DNA from: SABI01 sp964453215
GTDB taxonomy: Bacteria > Spirochaetota > Spirochaetia > Sphaerochaetales > Sphaerochaetaceae
Assembly: GCA_964453215.1 (NCBI GenBank)
Contig: CAYVRR010000020.1
Location: 1 to 29,791, forward strand
DNA length: 29,791 bases
Reading direction: 5' to 3'
The notes below the pieces were generated by a model that was given only the letters and a program-made list of their open reading frames with translations, had not been told where the DNA came from and did no database searches. Both the position numbers and the translations under genes were made by a program. Shown piece after piece: positions 15,878 to 24,009 of this stretch (position 1 is the first letter of the stretch; each line of letters starts with the position of its first letter).

Positions 15878-16738
15878 ATGGAAACTCGTTTAAGAATTGC
15901 TATACAAAAAAGTGGCCGTTTAAGTGAAAAATCCTTAGAATTAATTCGTGAAAGTGGGATACACTTTAGTTCAAACTCAAGGGTTCTTAAAGAAGAAGCG
16001 GAGAATTTCCCTATTGAATTTCTCTATCTTCGTGATGATGATATCCCCTCCTATGTATATGATGGTGTTGCTGATATAGGAATTGTTGGACGAAATGAAC
16101 TTGATGAGCAAAACTTCCCATTAGAGGTAATTAGAGATTTAGGATTCGCTAAATGTAGGTTATCTATAGCAGTTCCACTCGATTTTAATTATCAAGGAAT
16201 AGAGAGTTTAGAGGGGAAAAGGATTGCAACAAGTTATCCTACAATTCTTCAAAAAGCCCTTAAAAAAGCTCAGGTGATGGCACGTATTTATGAGATATCA
16301 GGGTCTGTGGAAATAACACCAGCAATTGGAGTTGCAGATGCAATTTGTGACCTTGTAAGTACTGGTGCCACCCTTGCAAGTAATGGACTTAGAGAAGTTG
16401 AATCAATTTATACTTCAACTGCCGTTATGGTTGGTCACCCTGGTATGAGTGAAAGTAAGGTTGAGATCCTTAACAGATTCTTATTACGACTTGATGCTGT
16501 TATGAAAGCAGCTGATTATAAATATATTATGTTCAATCTCCCAAAAGAGCACTTAAGTGAAGTTACTTCTATAATTGGGGGAATGAAAAGTCCAACAGTT
16601 ACCCCATTGGTTGACAATACGTGGGTGAGTGTTCAAACAGTGGTTCATGAACAGCGGTTTTGGGATGCCCTAGAGCAATTAAAGGCATTGGGAGCAATGG
16701 GCATTTTAGTTACTGCAATTGAGAAAATGGCTGATTAA
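15878..16738 (+). CDS. hisG: ATP phosphoribosyltransferase, long form
   Basis: First and committed step of histidine synthesis: ATP plus PRPP to phosphoribosyl-ATP. The 286-residue length marks the long form with a C-terminal ACT-like regulatory domain (about residues 212-286), so it needs no HisZ and should be feedback-inhibited by histidine. Motifs: LRIAIQKSGRLSEKS, RDDDIPSYVYDGVADIGIVG, KRIATSYP, the PRPP loop DAICDLVSTGATLASNG, and C-terminal GMKSPTVTPL and LKALGAMGILV. Several stretches resemble both E. coli and Bacteroides HisG as I remember them. AAAGGGG at 15863-15869 precedes the start. Confidence 0.95.
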   Translation: METRLRIAIQKSGRLSEKSLELIRESGIHFSSNSRVLKEEAENFPIEFLYLRDDDIPSYVYDGVADIGIVGRNELDEQNFPLEVIRDLGFAKCRLSIAVPLDFNYQGIESLEGKRIATSYPTILQKALKKAQVMARIYEISGSVEITPAIGVADAICDLVSTGATLASNGLREVESIYTSTAVMVGHPGMSESKVEILNRFLLRLDAVMKAADYKYIMFNLPKEHLSEVTSIIGGMKSPTVTPLVDNTWVSVQTVVHEQRFWDALEQLKALGAMGILVTAIEKMAD

Positions 16739-16751
16739 AAGGAGAGCGTCT

Positions 16752-18080
16752 GTGTTAGATATTTTTTATAGTTTGACAAAAGAAGAAGTTAAAAAACTCC
16801 TTCCTAGAAGCACTCATAAAACAAGTGAAGAGGTCAAAAGCCAAGTTGCTTCAATTATTGAAGAAGTAAAACAACATAAAGATAGTGCCTTATATGCATA
16901 TACCAAAAAATTTGACAACACAGAACTTTCTTCTATTATCTACCCTAAAGAGGAGATCAATAAAGCTTCCCATAAGATATCATCTGCTTTAAAAGAAGCT
17001 ATTGGGGTAGCTTATGAAAATATTTATACGTTTCACTCATCTCAAAAACCAAATCATGAAGTAGTTGAAGTAATGAGTGGAGTCTCTTGTTGGCAAAAAA
17101 GTTTACCAATAGAATCAGTGGGTCTATACATTCCAGGTGGAACAGCCCCTTTGTTCTCTACGCTATTGATGTTAGCAATTCCAGCTAAATTAGCAGGATG
17201 TGAAAAGATTATTGTTGTAACTCCGCCAAGAATAGATGGATCTGTTGACCCAGCAATTCTCTATACATGCCTTCTGTTAGGCCTTGATACTATTGCAACA
17301 GTTGGAGGAGCTCAAGCAATCGCAGCCCTTTGTTATGGAACAGAAAGTATCCCTAAAGTTGATAAAATCTTTGGCCCTGGTAATGCATATGTAACAGAGG
17401 CAAAACAACAAGTTTCTCAAGCAGGGGTTGCTATCGATATGCCAGCTGGCCCATCTGAAGTGATGGTGGTGATAGATGAAAACACAAATATTACATTTGC
17501 AGCGAGTGATATCTTAAGCCAATGTGAACACGGAGCTGACAGTCAAGCGGTGTTGGTAATTATTACTCCAGATAAAAAAGTGGGAGAGTCTATCGCTCAT
17601 GCTATAAAAGATGAAATAGGTAGACAGATGAAATACCTTAAGAGAAAAAATTATATAGAACAATCTCTCAACAACTCCTATATTGTGATTGTGAATAACA
17701 ATGAAGAGGCTCATGAGGTTATTAATAGCTATGCTAGTGAACACCTCATCCTTAACACAGATGATTATGAAACCCTTGAAAAGGGTGTTAAACATGCCGG
17801 TAGTGTCTTTTTAGGAGCATATTCACCTGAGTCAGCTGGAGATTATGCTTCAGGCACCAACCACACCTTACCCACAAGTGGATATGCCACCGCCTACAGT
17901 GGTATTACCCTTATGAGCTTTCTTAAGACGATAACGTATCAGAAGCTCACCCAAAAAGGATTACAAAATCTTAGTACCACTATTATAGAAATGGCTAATT
18001 ATGAGACTCTTGATGCACACAGTAATGCAGTAGAGGTAAGAATTGATAACAAAAGAGGTGAAAATAATGGGCGAATATAG
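16752..18080 (+). CDS. hisD: Histidinol dehydrogenase
   Basis: Zinc enzyme that oxidises histidinol to histidine in two NAD-dependent steps, the last reactions of the pathway. The product is 442 residues. Motifs: GLYIPGGTAPLFST, VGGAQAIAALCYGT, KIFGPGNAYVTEAK, IDMPAGPSEV, SQCEHGADSQAVL (zinc/catalytic region), ASEHL and GDYASGTNHTLPTSG. A GTG at 16752 is chosen as start because AAAGGAG at 16738-16744 is 7 bp upstream and the family N-terminus begins there. Upstream in-frame codons would run into the end of hisG. The 3' end overlaps hisC by 14 bp. Confidence 0.94.
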   Translation: MLDIFYSLTKEEVKKLLPRSTHKTSEEVKSQVASIIEEVKQHKDSALYAYTKKFDNTELSSIIYPKEEINKASHKISSALKEAIGVAYENIYTFHSSQKPNHEVVEVMSGVSCWQKSLPIESVGLYIPGGTAPLFSTLLMLAIPAKLAGCEKIIVVTPPRIDGSVDPAILYTCLLLGLDTIATVGGAQAIAALCYGTESIPKVDKIFGPGNAYVTEAKQQVSQAGVAIDMPAGPSEVMVVIDENTNITFAASDILSQCEHGADSQAVLVIITPDKKVGESIAHAIKDEIGRQMKYLKRKNYIEQSLNNSYIVIVNNNEEAHEVINSYASEHLILNTDDYETLEKGVKHAGSVFLGAYSPESAGDYASGTNHTLPTSGYATAYSGITLMSFLKTITYQKLTQKGLQNLSTTIIEMANYETLDAHSNAVEVRIDNKRGENNGRI

Positions 18081-19155
18081 TGTAAAGCAGTTAATGAGAA
18101 AAAATATTCTCCATCTTGTTCCCTATTCATCTGCCCGTAATGAGTTTAGTGGAACAGGCTCTGTCTATATCGATGCGAATGAGAATTATCGAGACTTTGT
18201 AGGGGATAGAGGGCTTAATAGATATCCAGATCCACAACATAAAGCTTTAAGGGTAGAAATTGAAAAAGTTATGGGTATTAATTATGACGATATGGTTATT
18301 GGAAATGGGAGTGATGAACTCATTGACCTCCTATTTCGAATATTTTGTGTTCCATCAAAAGATAAAGTTCTCATGATGAGTCCAACCTATGGAGCATATA
18401 AAGTATTTGCAGATATTAATGATGTAGGAGTCTCCTACTGCCCCCTAAAAGATGATTTCTCGATTGACTTAGAGCGTCTAGAGGGTCAGTGCCACCTCAT
18501 TAACAGTGGTGTGTTAGAACAAGGTATCCATAAACTCTTGTTTATCTGCTCACCAAATAACCCCACAGGAAATAGTTTTCCCATTGAACAAATTGCTGAA
18601 ATTGCAAGGAAATTTAGAGGAATAACAGTAATAGATGAAGCTTATATAGATTTTTCACAGCAAGACTCAGCAATGCACCTTCTTAAAGAAAATGATAGAA
18701 TTGTAATTTTACGGACTTTGAGTAAAGCATACGCACTTGCGAATGTGAGAGTTGGTATTGCTATCTCTTCACCTGAAATTATTAAGGCTATGAACCATGT
18801 AAAATACCCCTACAATGTGAGTGGCATTCAACAAGAAGTTGCAATTCAAGCTATTAGGGCTCATAAAGAGGTCGCTTCTACTATTAAAATTATTTTACGT
18901 GAAAGAGAAAGAGTTGCCAATGAATTAAAGAAACTCTCCTTTGTACAAAAAGTTTTCCCAAGTGACGCGAACTTTCTCCTCATACGGGTAACCGACGCAC
19001 CACTAATTTATTCAATGCTCCTTAAAAAGGGGATTATTATTCGTAATAGATCTACTGTAAGGGGTTGTTATGGGTGCCTTAGAATTACAATTGGAAGTGA
19101 AGATGAGAACTCACTTCTTCTTTCAACACTTAAGCAATTTGAGGAGATATTATGA
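18067..19155 (+). CDS. hisC: Histidinol-phosphate aminotransferase
   Basis: PLP enzyme that transaminates imidazole acetol phosphate to histidinol phosphate. The 362-residue product shows the fold-type I landmarks: DANENY (36-41), GNGSDELIDLLF, SPNNPTGNSF (162-171), VIDEAYIDF and the PLP lysine in TLSKAYALANVRVG (Lys220). The C-terminal LLIRVTDA and RNRSTVRGCYGCLRITIGS segments fit. ATG at 18067 with AGAGGTG at 18054-18060 is preferred over an in-frame TTG at 18043. It shares an ATGA overlap with hisB. Confidence 0.94.
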   Translation: MGEYSVKQLMRKNILHLVPYSSARNEFSGTGSVYIDANENYRDFVGDRGLNRYPDPQHKALRVEIEKVMGINYDDMVIGNGSDELIDLLFRIFCVPSKDKVLMMSPTYGAYKVFADINDVGVSYCPLKDDFSIDLERLEGQCHLINSGVLEQGIHKLLFICSPNNPTGNSFPIEQIAEIARKFRGITVIDEAYIDFSQQDSAMHLLKENDRIVILRTLSKAYALANVRVGIAISSPEIIKAMNHVKYPYNVSGIQQEVAIQAIRAHKEVASTIKIILRERERVANELKKLSFVQKVFPSDANFLLIRVTDAPLIYSMLLKKGIIIRNRSTVRGCYGCLRITIGSEDENSLLLSTLKQFEEIL

Positions 19156-20093
19156 AAAAGCCAGTTACCCTTATCCTATCCTTAGTAGGTGCTGTTATCC
19201 AAAAGCCAGGTGAGAATATTAGGTGGACAAAAGGTGTTTTTCATGCCCTGCGTACCATTACCAGTGAAGGCCTGTATTCAATTGTTATTGTAAATAATAG
19301 CTCTTTAGAACCAGTGATGCTAGATTATATTCTAAAGACTTTATCAGGTGAATCAATTCATATTGAATCAGTTGTTACTGATACAAAAGATCTCGTTGTT
19401 GACACAAACCACTCAATTTCTCTTATTGAAACTCCTCTTTCTATCAAGTATCTCCCTTTTACCTCCTATAATAAGATGTTACCAACACTAGTTTCTACCG
19501 TTCAATTATTAGATAGAATTAGTAGTGTCACACGAGTGACAAAAGAGACCTCAATTTCCCTCACCCTCAACCTTGATGGCTCGGGTAAGAGTAAGGTTGA
19601 AACACATATCCCTTTTTTGAATCATATGATTGATCAGATCGCTAAACATGGAAAAATAGATATTACCCTACACTGTGATGGAGATGTAGAGGTAGATGAG
19701 CATCATACTACTGAAGATATTGCCATTGTATTAGGGGAAGCAATCCTTACAGCATTAGGGGATAAAAAGGGGATACGTCGCTATGGAAGTATGACAATTC
19801 CTATGGATGATGTTACCAGTGTTGTTGCTATCGACTTTTCAAACCGTCCTTACTTTGTATGGAATGTTGAGTTTTCAAGAGATATGGTTGGCTCATTTCC
19901 AACTGAAATGGTTCACCATTTCTTTAAATCTTTCAGTGATGAAGCAAGGTGTAACCTCCATATGAGTGTTACAAAGGGGAATACTCATCATCAAGTAGAA
20001 TCTTTATTTAAAGCGTGTGCTCGAGCAATAAGAGAAGCAATCTTTCGCTATCCAGGAAGCACAGACCTTCCATCAACAAAAGGAGTTCTATGA
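19152..20093 (+). CDS. hisB: Imidazoleglycerol-phosphate dehydratase with degenerate N-terminal HAD-like domain
   Basis: Residues about 128-313 are a complete dehydratase: LNLDGSGKSKVET, FLNHMIDQIAKHG, metal motif DEHHTTED at 182-189, the second histidine cluster VHHFFKSF, and KGNTHHQVESLFKACARAIREA. A monofunctional enzyme is about 195 residues; this one has about 125 extra at the N-terminus. In E. coli that position holds the histidinol-phosphate phosphatase. Here LSLVGAVI (9-16) aligns with IDRDGTLI, replacing both catalytic aspartates (Ser10, Val12), and IVIVNNS (44-50) aligns with LVMITNQ. The zinc-loop cysteines and the RKPK motif are missing. I infer a dehydratase with a phosphatase domain that is no longer catalytic. 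Confidence 0.92.
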   Translation: MKKPVTLILSLVGAVIQKPGENIRWTKGVFHALRTITSEGLYSIVIVNNSSLEPVMLDYILKTLSGESIHIESVVTDTKDLVVDTNHSISLIETPLSIKYLPFTSYNKMLPTLVSTVQLLDRISSVTRVTKETSISLTLNLDGSGKSKVETHIPFLNHMIDQIAKHGKIDITLHCDGDVEVDEHHTTEDIAIVLGEAILTALGDKKGIRRYGSMTIPMDDVTSVVAIDFSNRPYFVWNVEFSRDMVGSFPTEMVHHFFKSFSDEARCNLHMSVTKGNTHHQVESLFKACARAIREAIFRYPGSTDLPSTKGVL

Positions 20094-20695
20094 GTAACTC
20101 TATAGTTATTATTAAATATAATGCGGGAAATATTCGATCTGTATATAGTGCTCTTAAAAGAATTGGTGTTGAATCAATTATTACAGATGATGTGAAGAAA
20201 ATTAAAGATTCTTCAAGGGTAATATTCCCAGGAGTTGGAGAAGCTTCAAGTGCAATGCGCTATTTGAAAGAAAAGCACCTTGATGAAGTGCTTAGGCACC
20301 TCAATCAACCTTTTTTAGGGATTTGCTTAGGCTTACAGTTAATGTGTGCTTCAAGTGAAGAGAGTAGCACTACGTGTTTATCTATATTTAATTCAAAGGT
20401 TGTGAAGTTTAGGACATCTACTCACCTAAAAGTTCCACACATGGGGTGGAACACAATTGCTCACACCAATGACTACATCTTTCGTGGAATTGAAATGAAT
20501 AGGTATGCCTATTTTGTTCACTCTTATTATGCCTCTGTTACTGATCAAACAATTGCTACATGTGATTATGGGCATCTCTCTTTTAGTGCAGGGTTAGGTA
20601 AGGATAATTACCGTGGACTTCAGTTTCATCCTGAAAAAAGTGGTACAATTGGCCATAAAATATTAGAAAACTTCGTAAAAGGGGATAGAAATTAG
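20090..20695 (+). CDS. hisH: Imidazole glycerol phosphate synthase, glutaminase subunit
   Basis: Class I glutamine amidotransferase that makes ammonia for HisF. The 201-residue product has the triad: nucleophile Cys79 in GICLGLQLM, His180 and Glu182 in QFHPEKSG. IIKYNAGNIRSV at 7-18 and FPGVGEA at 46-52 are typical HisH. The ATG at 20090 is 4-5 bp after AAGGAG and overlaps the hisB stop (ATGA). A longer in-frame extension upstream would lie inside hisB and has no family similarity. Two bases separate it from hisA. Confidence 0.94.
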   Translation: MSNSIVIIKYNAGNIRSVYSALKRIGVESIITDDVKKIKDSSRVIFPGVGEASSAMRYLKEKHLDEVLRHLNQPFLGICLGLQLMCASSEESSTTCLSIFNSKVVKFRTSTHLKVPHMGWNTIAHTNDYIFRGIEMNRYAYFVHSYYASVTDQTIATCDYGHLSFSAGLGKDNYRGLQFHPEKSGTIGHKILENFVKGDRN

Positions 20696-20697
20696 AT

Positions 20698-21450
20698 ATG
20701 CGTATTATACCTGCTATAGATATCATTGACGGACATTGTGTTCGTTTACAAGAAGGGGATTATGATAAAAAAACTCACTATAGTGATAACCCCCTAGAGA
20801 TGGCAAAATCGTTTGAAGATGCAGGCATCTCTTACCTTCACCTAGTAGATTTAGATGGAGCGAGAGAAGGGCGATTAGTGAATATGAAGGTGATTGAAGA
20901 GATTGCAACTCACACCTCACTCAAAATAGATGTTGGTGGTGGTATAAAAAGTAGAAGTGATGTAGTGAAAGTCTTTACCAGTGGTGCCCACCAAGCGACT
21001 ATTGGCTCTCTTGCTGTGAATGATGAAAATCTCACTATTTCTCTTCTTGAAGAATTTGGTCCCCATAAACTTATTTTAGGGGCTGATTGTAGAGATGGAT
21101 ATATCTCAATTGGTGGATGGAAGGAGACAACACAAAAACGGGTTGAAGAATTTGTTCGTCACTATGTTCAATTAGGATTTAGATATATTATCTCAACAGA
21201 TATCTCTAAAGATGGAATGCTCAAAGGGCCATCTTTTTCACTCTACTCTTTATTAAAAGAAGTAACAAAAGAGATAGATGGCGTACACATAGTTGCTAGT
21301 GGTGGAGTGCATTCAATTCGTGATATAGATTCTTTACATGAATTAGACCTTGATGGAGTAATTATTGGAAAGGCTCTTTATGAGAATTATATCACTCTAC
21401 CTGAGCTTTCAAAAAACAAACAAAGGTGGGAGGGTCATTATGCTCGCTAA
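20698..21450 (+). CDS. hisA: ProFAR isomerase (phosphoribosylformimino-5-aminoimidazole carboxamide ribotide isomerase)
   Basis: Half-barrel-duplicated TIM barrel that performs the Amadori rearrangement before the HisHF step. The 250-residue product has catalytic Asp8 in IPAIDIIDG, LVDLDGAREG, IDVGGGIKS, the second catalytic Asp130 in LGADCRDG, STDISKDGML and ASGGVHS. It starts 2 bp after hisH; AAGGGG about 15 bp upstream is the likely ribosome binding site, although coupling to hisH may dominate. It overlaps hisF by 11 bp. Confidence 0.94.
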   Translation: MRIIPAIDIIDGHCVRLQEGDYDKKTHYSDNPLEMAKSFEDAGISYLHLVDLDGAREGRLVNMKVIEEIATHTSLKIDVGGGIKSRSDVVKVFTSGAHQATIGSLAVNDENLTISLLEEFGPHKLILGADCRDGYISIGGWKETTQKRVEEFVRHYVQLGFRYIISTDISKDGMLKGPSFSLYSLLKEVTKEIDGVHIVASGGVHSIRDIDSLHELDLDGVIIGKALYENYITLPELSKNKQRWEGHYAR

Positions 21451-22207
21451 AAGAATTATTCCTTGTTTAGATATAAAAAATGGAAGAACTGTGAAGGGAG
21501 TCAATTTTGTTAACCTGATTGATGCTGGGGATGCGGTGGAACTTGCTAAAATGTATGCAGAGCAAGGGGCTGATGAACTCACCTTTTTAGATATCACAGC
21601 AACTATAGAAGAGCGTGGTACCTTTACAGATCTTGTGAGGCGTGTTGCTGATGTGATTGATATCCCATTTACTGTTGGTGGTGGAATTCGAACTGTCGAT
21701 GATGTAAAAGCTTTATTAGCTGCTGGTGCTGATAAAATATCTATTAATAGCATTGCAGTGAAAGACCCAGCTATTATTCACACTCTCGCTTCAGAATTTG
21801 GCTCTCAATGCGTTGTTTGTGCAATAGATGTAAGAGTGAACCCATCAACCAATATCTATGAAGTCTATGTTTCTGGAGGTCGTATTCCAACAGGAATAGA
21901 TGCTATAAGTTGGGCTAAAGAGGTAGAGGATAGGGGTGCTGGTGAGATTTTGCTTACGAGTATGGATTGTGATGGAACTAAAAATGGATTTGCCCTCGAC
22001 ATTACAAGAAAGATAAGTGATGCTGTAAATATTCCAATTATCGCTAGTGGTGGAGCTGGAACAAAAGAACATTTTCTTGATGTGTTTCAAAAGGGAGGGG
22101 CAGATGCAGCTCTTGCAGCATCTATTTTCCACTTTTCTGAAATTCCAATTCCAGAACTAAAGATTTTTTTAGATAAACATGGTATACCTATACGTCTTAA
22201 GCATTAA
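21440..22207 (+). CDS. hisF: Imidazole glycerol phosphate synthase, cyclase subunit
   Basis: TIM-barrel cyclase that uses HisH-derived ammonia to give imidazole glycerol phosphate and AICAR. The 255-residue product has both catalytic aspartates: Asp11 in PCLDIKNGRTVKG and Asp130 in VVCAIDVRV. VGGGIRT, TSMDCDGTKNGF and ASGGAGT are the expected phosphate-binding loops. The ATG at 21440 follows GGGAGGG at 21428-21434 and lies inside the last codons of hisA; a longer in-frame extension would sit wholly within hisA and is rejected. Confidence 0.95.
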   Translation: MLAKRIIPCLDIKNGRTVKGVNFVNLIDAGDAVELAKMYAEQGADELTFLDITATIEERGTFTDLVRRVADVIDIPFTVGGGIRTVDDVKALLAAGADKISINSIAVKDPAIIHTLASEFGSQCVVCAIDVRVNPSTNIYEVYVSGGRIPTGIDAISWAKEVEDRGAGEILLTSMDCDGTKNGFALDITRKISDAVNIPIIASGGAGTKEHFLDVFQKGGADAALAASIFHFSEIPIPELKIFLDKHGIPIRLKH

Positions 22208-22220
22208 GGAAGGAGTTTAC

Positions 22221-22829
22221 ATGCAACCAAATTTTGAAAAAGGTAATGGATTAATACCTGCTATTGTGCAGGATGCTATTACAAATAAAGTATTGATGCT
22301 CGGTTATATGAATGAAGAAGCCCTCAAGGTTACCAAAGAGAGGGGTCTTGTTACTTTCTTTTCAAGAGAGAGGCAAACTCTTTGGACAAAAGGGGAGACA
22401 AGTGGCAATTATCTCACCTTAAGAGACATCGCTATTGATTGTGATAACGATACTCTTTTGATTAAAGCTCTCCCATCAGGTCCAGTGTGTCACACAGGCA
22501 GTGATACCTGTTTTGGTGAAACAAATGATCCAGAAAAAATGAAAAATAGTGAATTTCTTTTTTACTTAGAAGAAGTGATTCATGACAGGAGAGATCACCC
22601 TCTCGAAGGGTCCTACACGAATCTTCTTTTTAGCCGAGGTATTAATAAAATAGCTCAGAAGGTGGGAGAAGAAGCTGTTGAGCTTATTATTGAAGCAAAA
22701 GATAATAATAAACCCCTCTTTTTAGGAGAAGCTGCCGACTTGATGTATCATCTACTTGTTCTTCTTGCTCAAAAGAATATCAAGTTTGAACAAGTCTTTG
22801 AGGTTCTCAAAGGGCGTCACTCTCGTTAA
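22221..22829 (+). CDS. hisIE: Bifunctional phosphoribosyl-AMP cyclohydrolase / phosphoribosyl-ATP pyrophosphatase
   Basis: Catalyses the second and third pathway steps. The 202-residue product has an N-terminal HisI domain (about 1-108) with LMLGYMNEEAL, TLWTKGETSGN, DCDNDTLL and the metal-binding cysteines 74, 90 and 97. The C-terminal HisE helical domain (about 114-202) has SYTNLLFSRGINKIAQKVGEEA and GEAADLMYHLLVLLA, shown here only in part. GGAAGGAG at about 22208-22215 precedes the ATG. The fused form and terminal position match E. coli. Thirteen bases separate it from the CDF gene. Confidence 0.94.
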   Translation: MQPNFEKGNGLIPAIVQDAITNKVLMLGYMNEEALKVTKERGLVTFFSRERQTLWTKGETSGNYLTLRDIAIDCDNDTLLIKALPSGPVCHTGSDTCFGETNDPEKMKNSEFLFYLEEVIHDRRDHPLEGSYTNLLFSRGINKIAQKVGEEAVELIIEAKDNNKPLFLGEAADLMYHLLVLLAQKNIKFEQVFEVLKGRHSR

Positions 22830-22842
22830 GAAAGAGGTAATA

Positions 22843-23724
22843 ATGAAGGATAATTCATCGAGTGTAAAAATCGGATTGCGCCTCACTTTTCTCTCTATTG
22901 CTTTTAGTGTTGTTCTTTCTGCAATTAAATTTACTGCAGGAATCATAGGTTCCTCGAGCGCCCTTATTTCTGATGGGGTTAACTCCCTCGGTGATATTGT
23001 GGGATATGCGGTTCTTATGATTTCTTTAGCCTATTCTGGCAAAAAAGCAGATAAAGATCATCAATATGGGCATGAAAAGGTGGAGAGCGTAGTCTCTCTC
23101 TTTTTTTCACTAGCCATTGTTACAACAGGTCTTATAATTGGATACGCGGGAGTTTTAAAATTAGTTCAAAAGGAACCACTCAGTAGTCCATCAACAATTG
23201 CTCTTATTGGAGCCATTTCCTCACTACTCATAAAAGGTTCTTTATATATTGCTTCGTACAGGGCATATAAGAAGACCCGCAGCAGCTCCATAAAAGCATT
23301 AAGTGTAGATCACTTTAGTGATGCAATTGCAACAACTGGTGCTTTAGTTGGAATTATTATTGCCCAGCTAGGATTTCCTTTATTTGACCCCTTAGCCTCT
23401 CTTTTTATTGCTTTCTTTGTAATATTTAGCGGTTTTCAAGTGTTAAGATCTTCATTTAATATCTTAATGGATGTTTCAGCTGACCAAGAGATTATTGATA
23501 ATATTAAATCTATTGTATTAAAAAATGAGAATGTAAAACACATAGATGTCTTAAAAACAAGAACTGTTGGTAGTGGATGCTATGTTGATATTGAAATTAG
23601 TTGTGATAAAAACCTCTCTCTTGAAGAAGCGCACCAGATTGCTGAAGAGGTGCATGATAATATAGAGGAACACGTAGAAGAAGTTCGCCATGTAATGGTC
23701 CACACAAACCCATGTGAAAGTTGA
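22843..23724 (+). CDS. Cation diffusion facilitator (CDF) metal exporter
   Basis: Proton-coupled efflux of a divalent metal (Zn, Fe, Mn or Co cannot be told apart). The 293-residue product has six predicted helices, a helix-2 metal site in LISDGVNSLGD (Asp44, Asn47, Asp51), YGHEKVE at 75-81, and the helix-5 site SVDHFSD (Asp156, Asp160). A cytoplasmic domain from about 205 contains the ferredoxin-like fold and late histidines. ATG at 22843 has AAGAGGT upstream. It lies 13 bp after hisIE with no terminator between, so it is probably transcribed with the his genes and could fall under the attenuator. Confidence 0.88.
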   Translation: MKDNSSSVKIGLRLTFLSIAFSVVLSAIKFTAGIIGSSSALISDGVNSLGDIVGYAVLMISLAYSGKKADKDHQYGHEKVESVVSLFFSLAIVTTGLIIGYAGVLKLVQKEPLSSPSTIALIGAISSLLIKGSLYIASYRAYKKTRSSSIKALSVDHFSDAIATTGALVGIIIAQLGFPLFDPLASLFIAFFVIFSGFQVLRSSFNILMDVSADQEIIDNIKSIVLKNENVKHIDVLKTRTVGSGCYVDIEISCDKNLSLEEAHQIAEEVHDNIEEHVEEVRHVMVHTNPCES

Positions 23725-23746
23725 TTGGGTAAAATATATCATCAAT

Positions 23747-23762
23747 AGAGAATTCTCTTTTT
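23747..23762 (+). terminator. Weak terminator-like hairpin after the CDF gene
   Basis: AGAGAATTCTCT (23747-23758) can fold as a 4-bp stem with an AATT loop and is followed by TTTT. The stem is short and A+T-rich, so termination would be inefficient at best. Confidence 0.3.
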
Positions 23763-23946
23763 ATTCAAACCAAAGGTTTTTAATAAAAAATTTATGGAGA
23801 TGAATTTGTAAGATGATAGCTTTACACTATTATATTCTAAAAAAAATGTTCTCTTCATGGTAATTAAAAGAAAGAGAATATCATAAGGTAGTATACTTTT
23901 TCTGTGCGTAATCTTAATTACTAGACAAGTAAGTCACACTATAAGT

Positions 23947-23963
23947 ATTACCTTTAAGGTAAT
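23947..23963. promoter_or_regulatory. 17-bp perfect palindrome, possible operator
   Basis: ATTACCTTTAAGGTAAT is a perfect inverted repeat with a single central base. It ends 6 bp before a consensus -35 box. Toxin-antitoxin promoters are commonly bound by their antitoxin at such palindromes, which fits the HigB/HigA remains downstream. Confidence 0.5.
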
Positions 23964-23969
23964 TAGATT

Positions 23970-23998
23970 TTGACAGTGTTGTGGTAGTAGATTATTGT
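23970..23998 (+). promoter_or_regulatory. Orphan near-consensus promoter
   Basis: TTGACA at 23970-23975 and TATTGT at 23993-23998 are 17 bp apart. No intact gene follows; the first recognisable coding remains begin at about 24010. It is probably the old promoter of the decayed toxin-antitoxin module. Confidence 0.5.
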
Positions 23999-24009
23999 TG
24001 TCCCATGGA

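Noticed and set aside
20015..20089. N-terminal extension of HisH
   Set aside because: It lies wholly inside hisB, has no family similarity, and the ATG at 20090 has AAGGAG just upstream.
21409..21753. 114-codon open frame on the minus strand inside hisA/hisF
   Set aside because: It is antisense to the conserved HisF N-terminal half and has no motif of its own.
22756..22842. N-terminal extension of the CDF protein
   Set aside because: It lies within the end of hisIE in another frame; ATG 22843 has a good ribosome binding site and fits the family.
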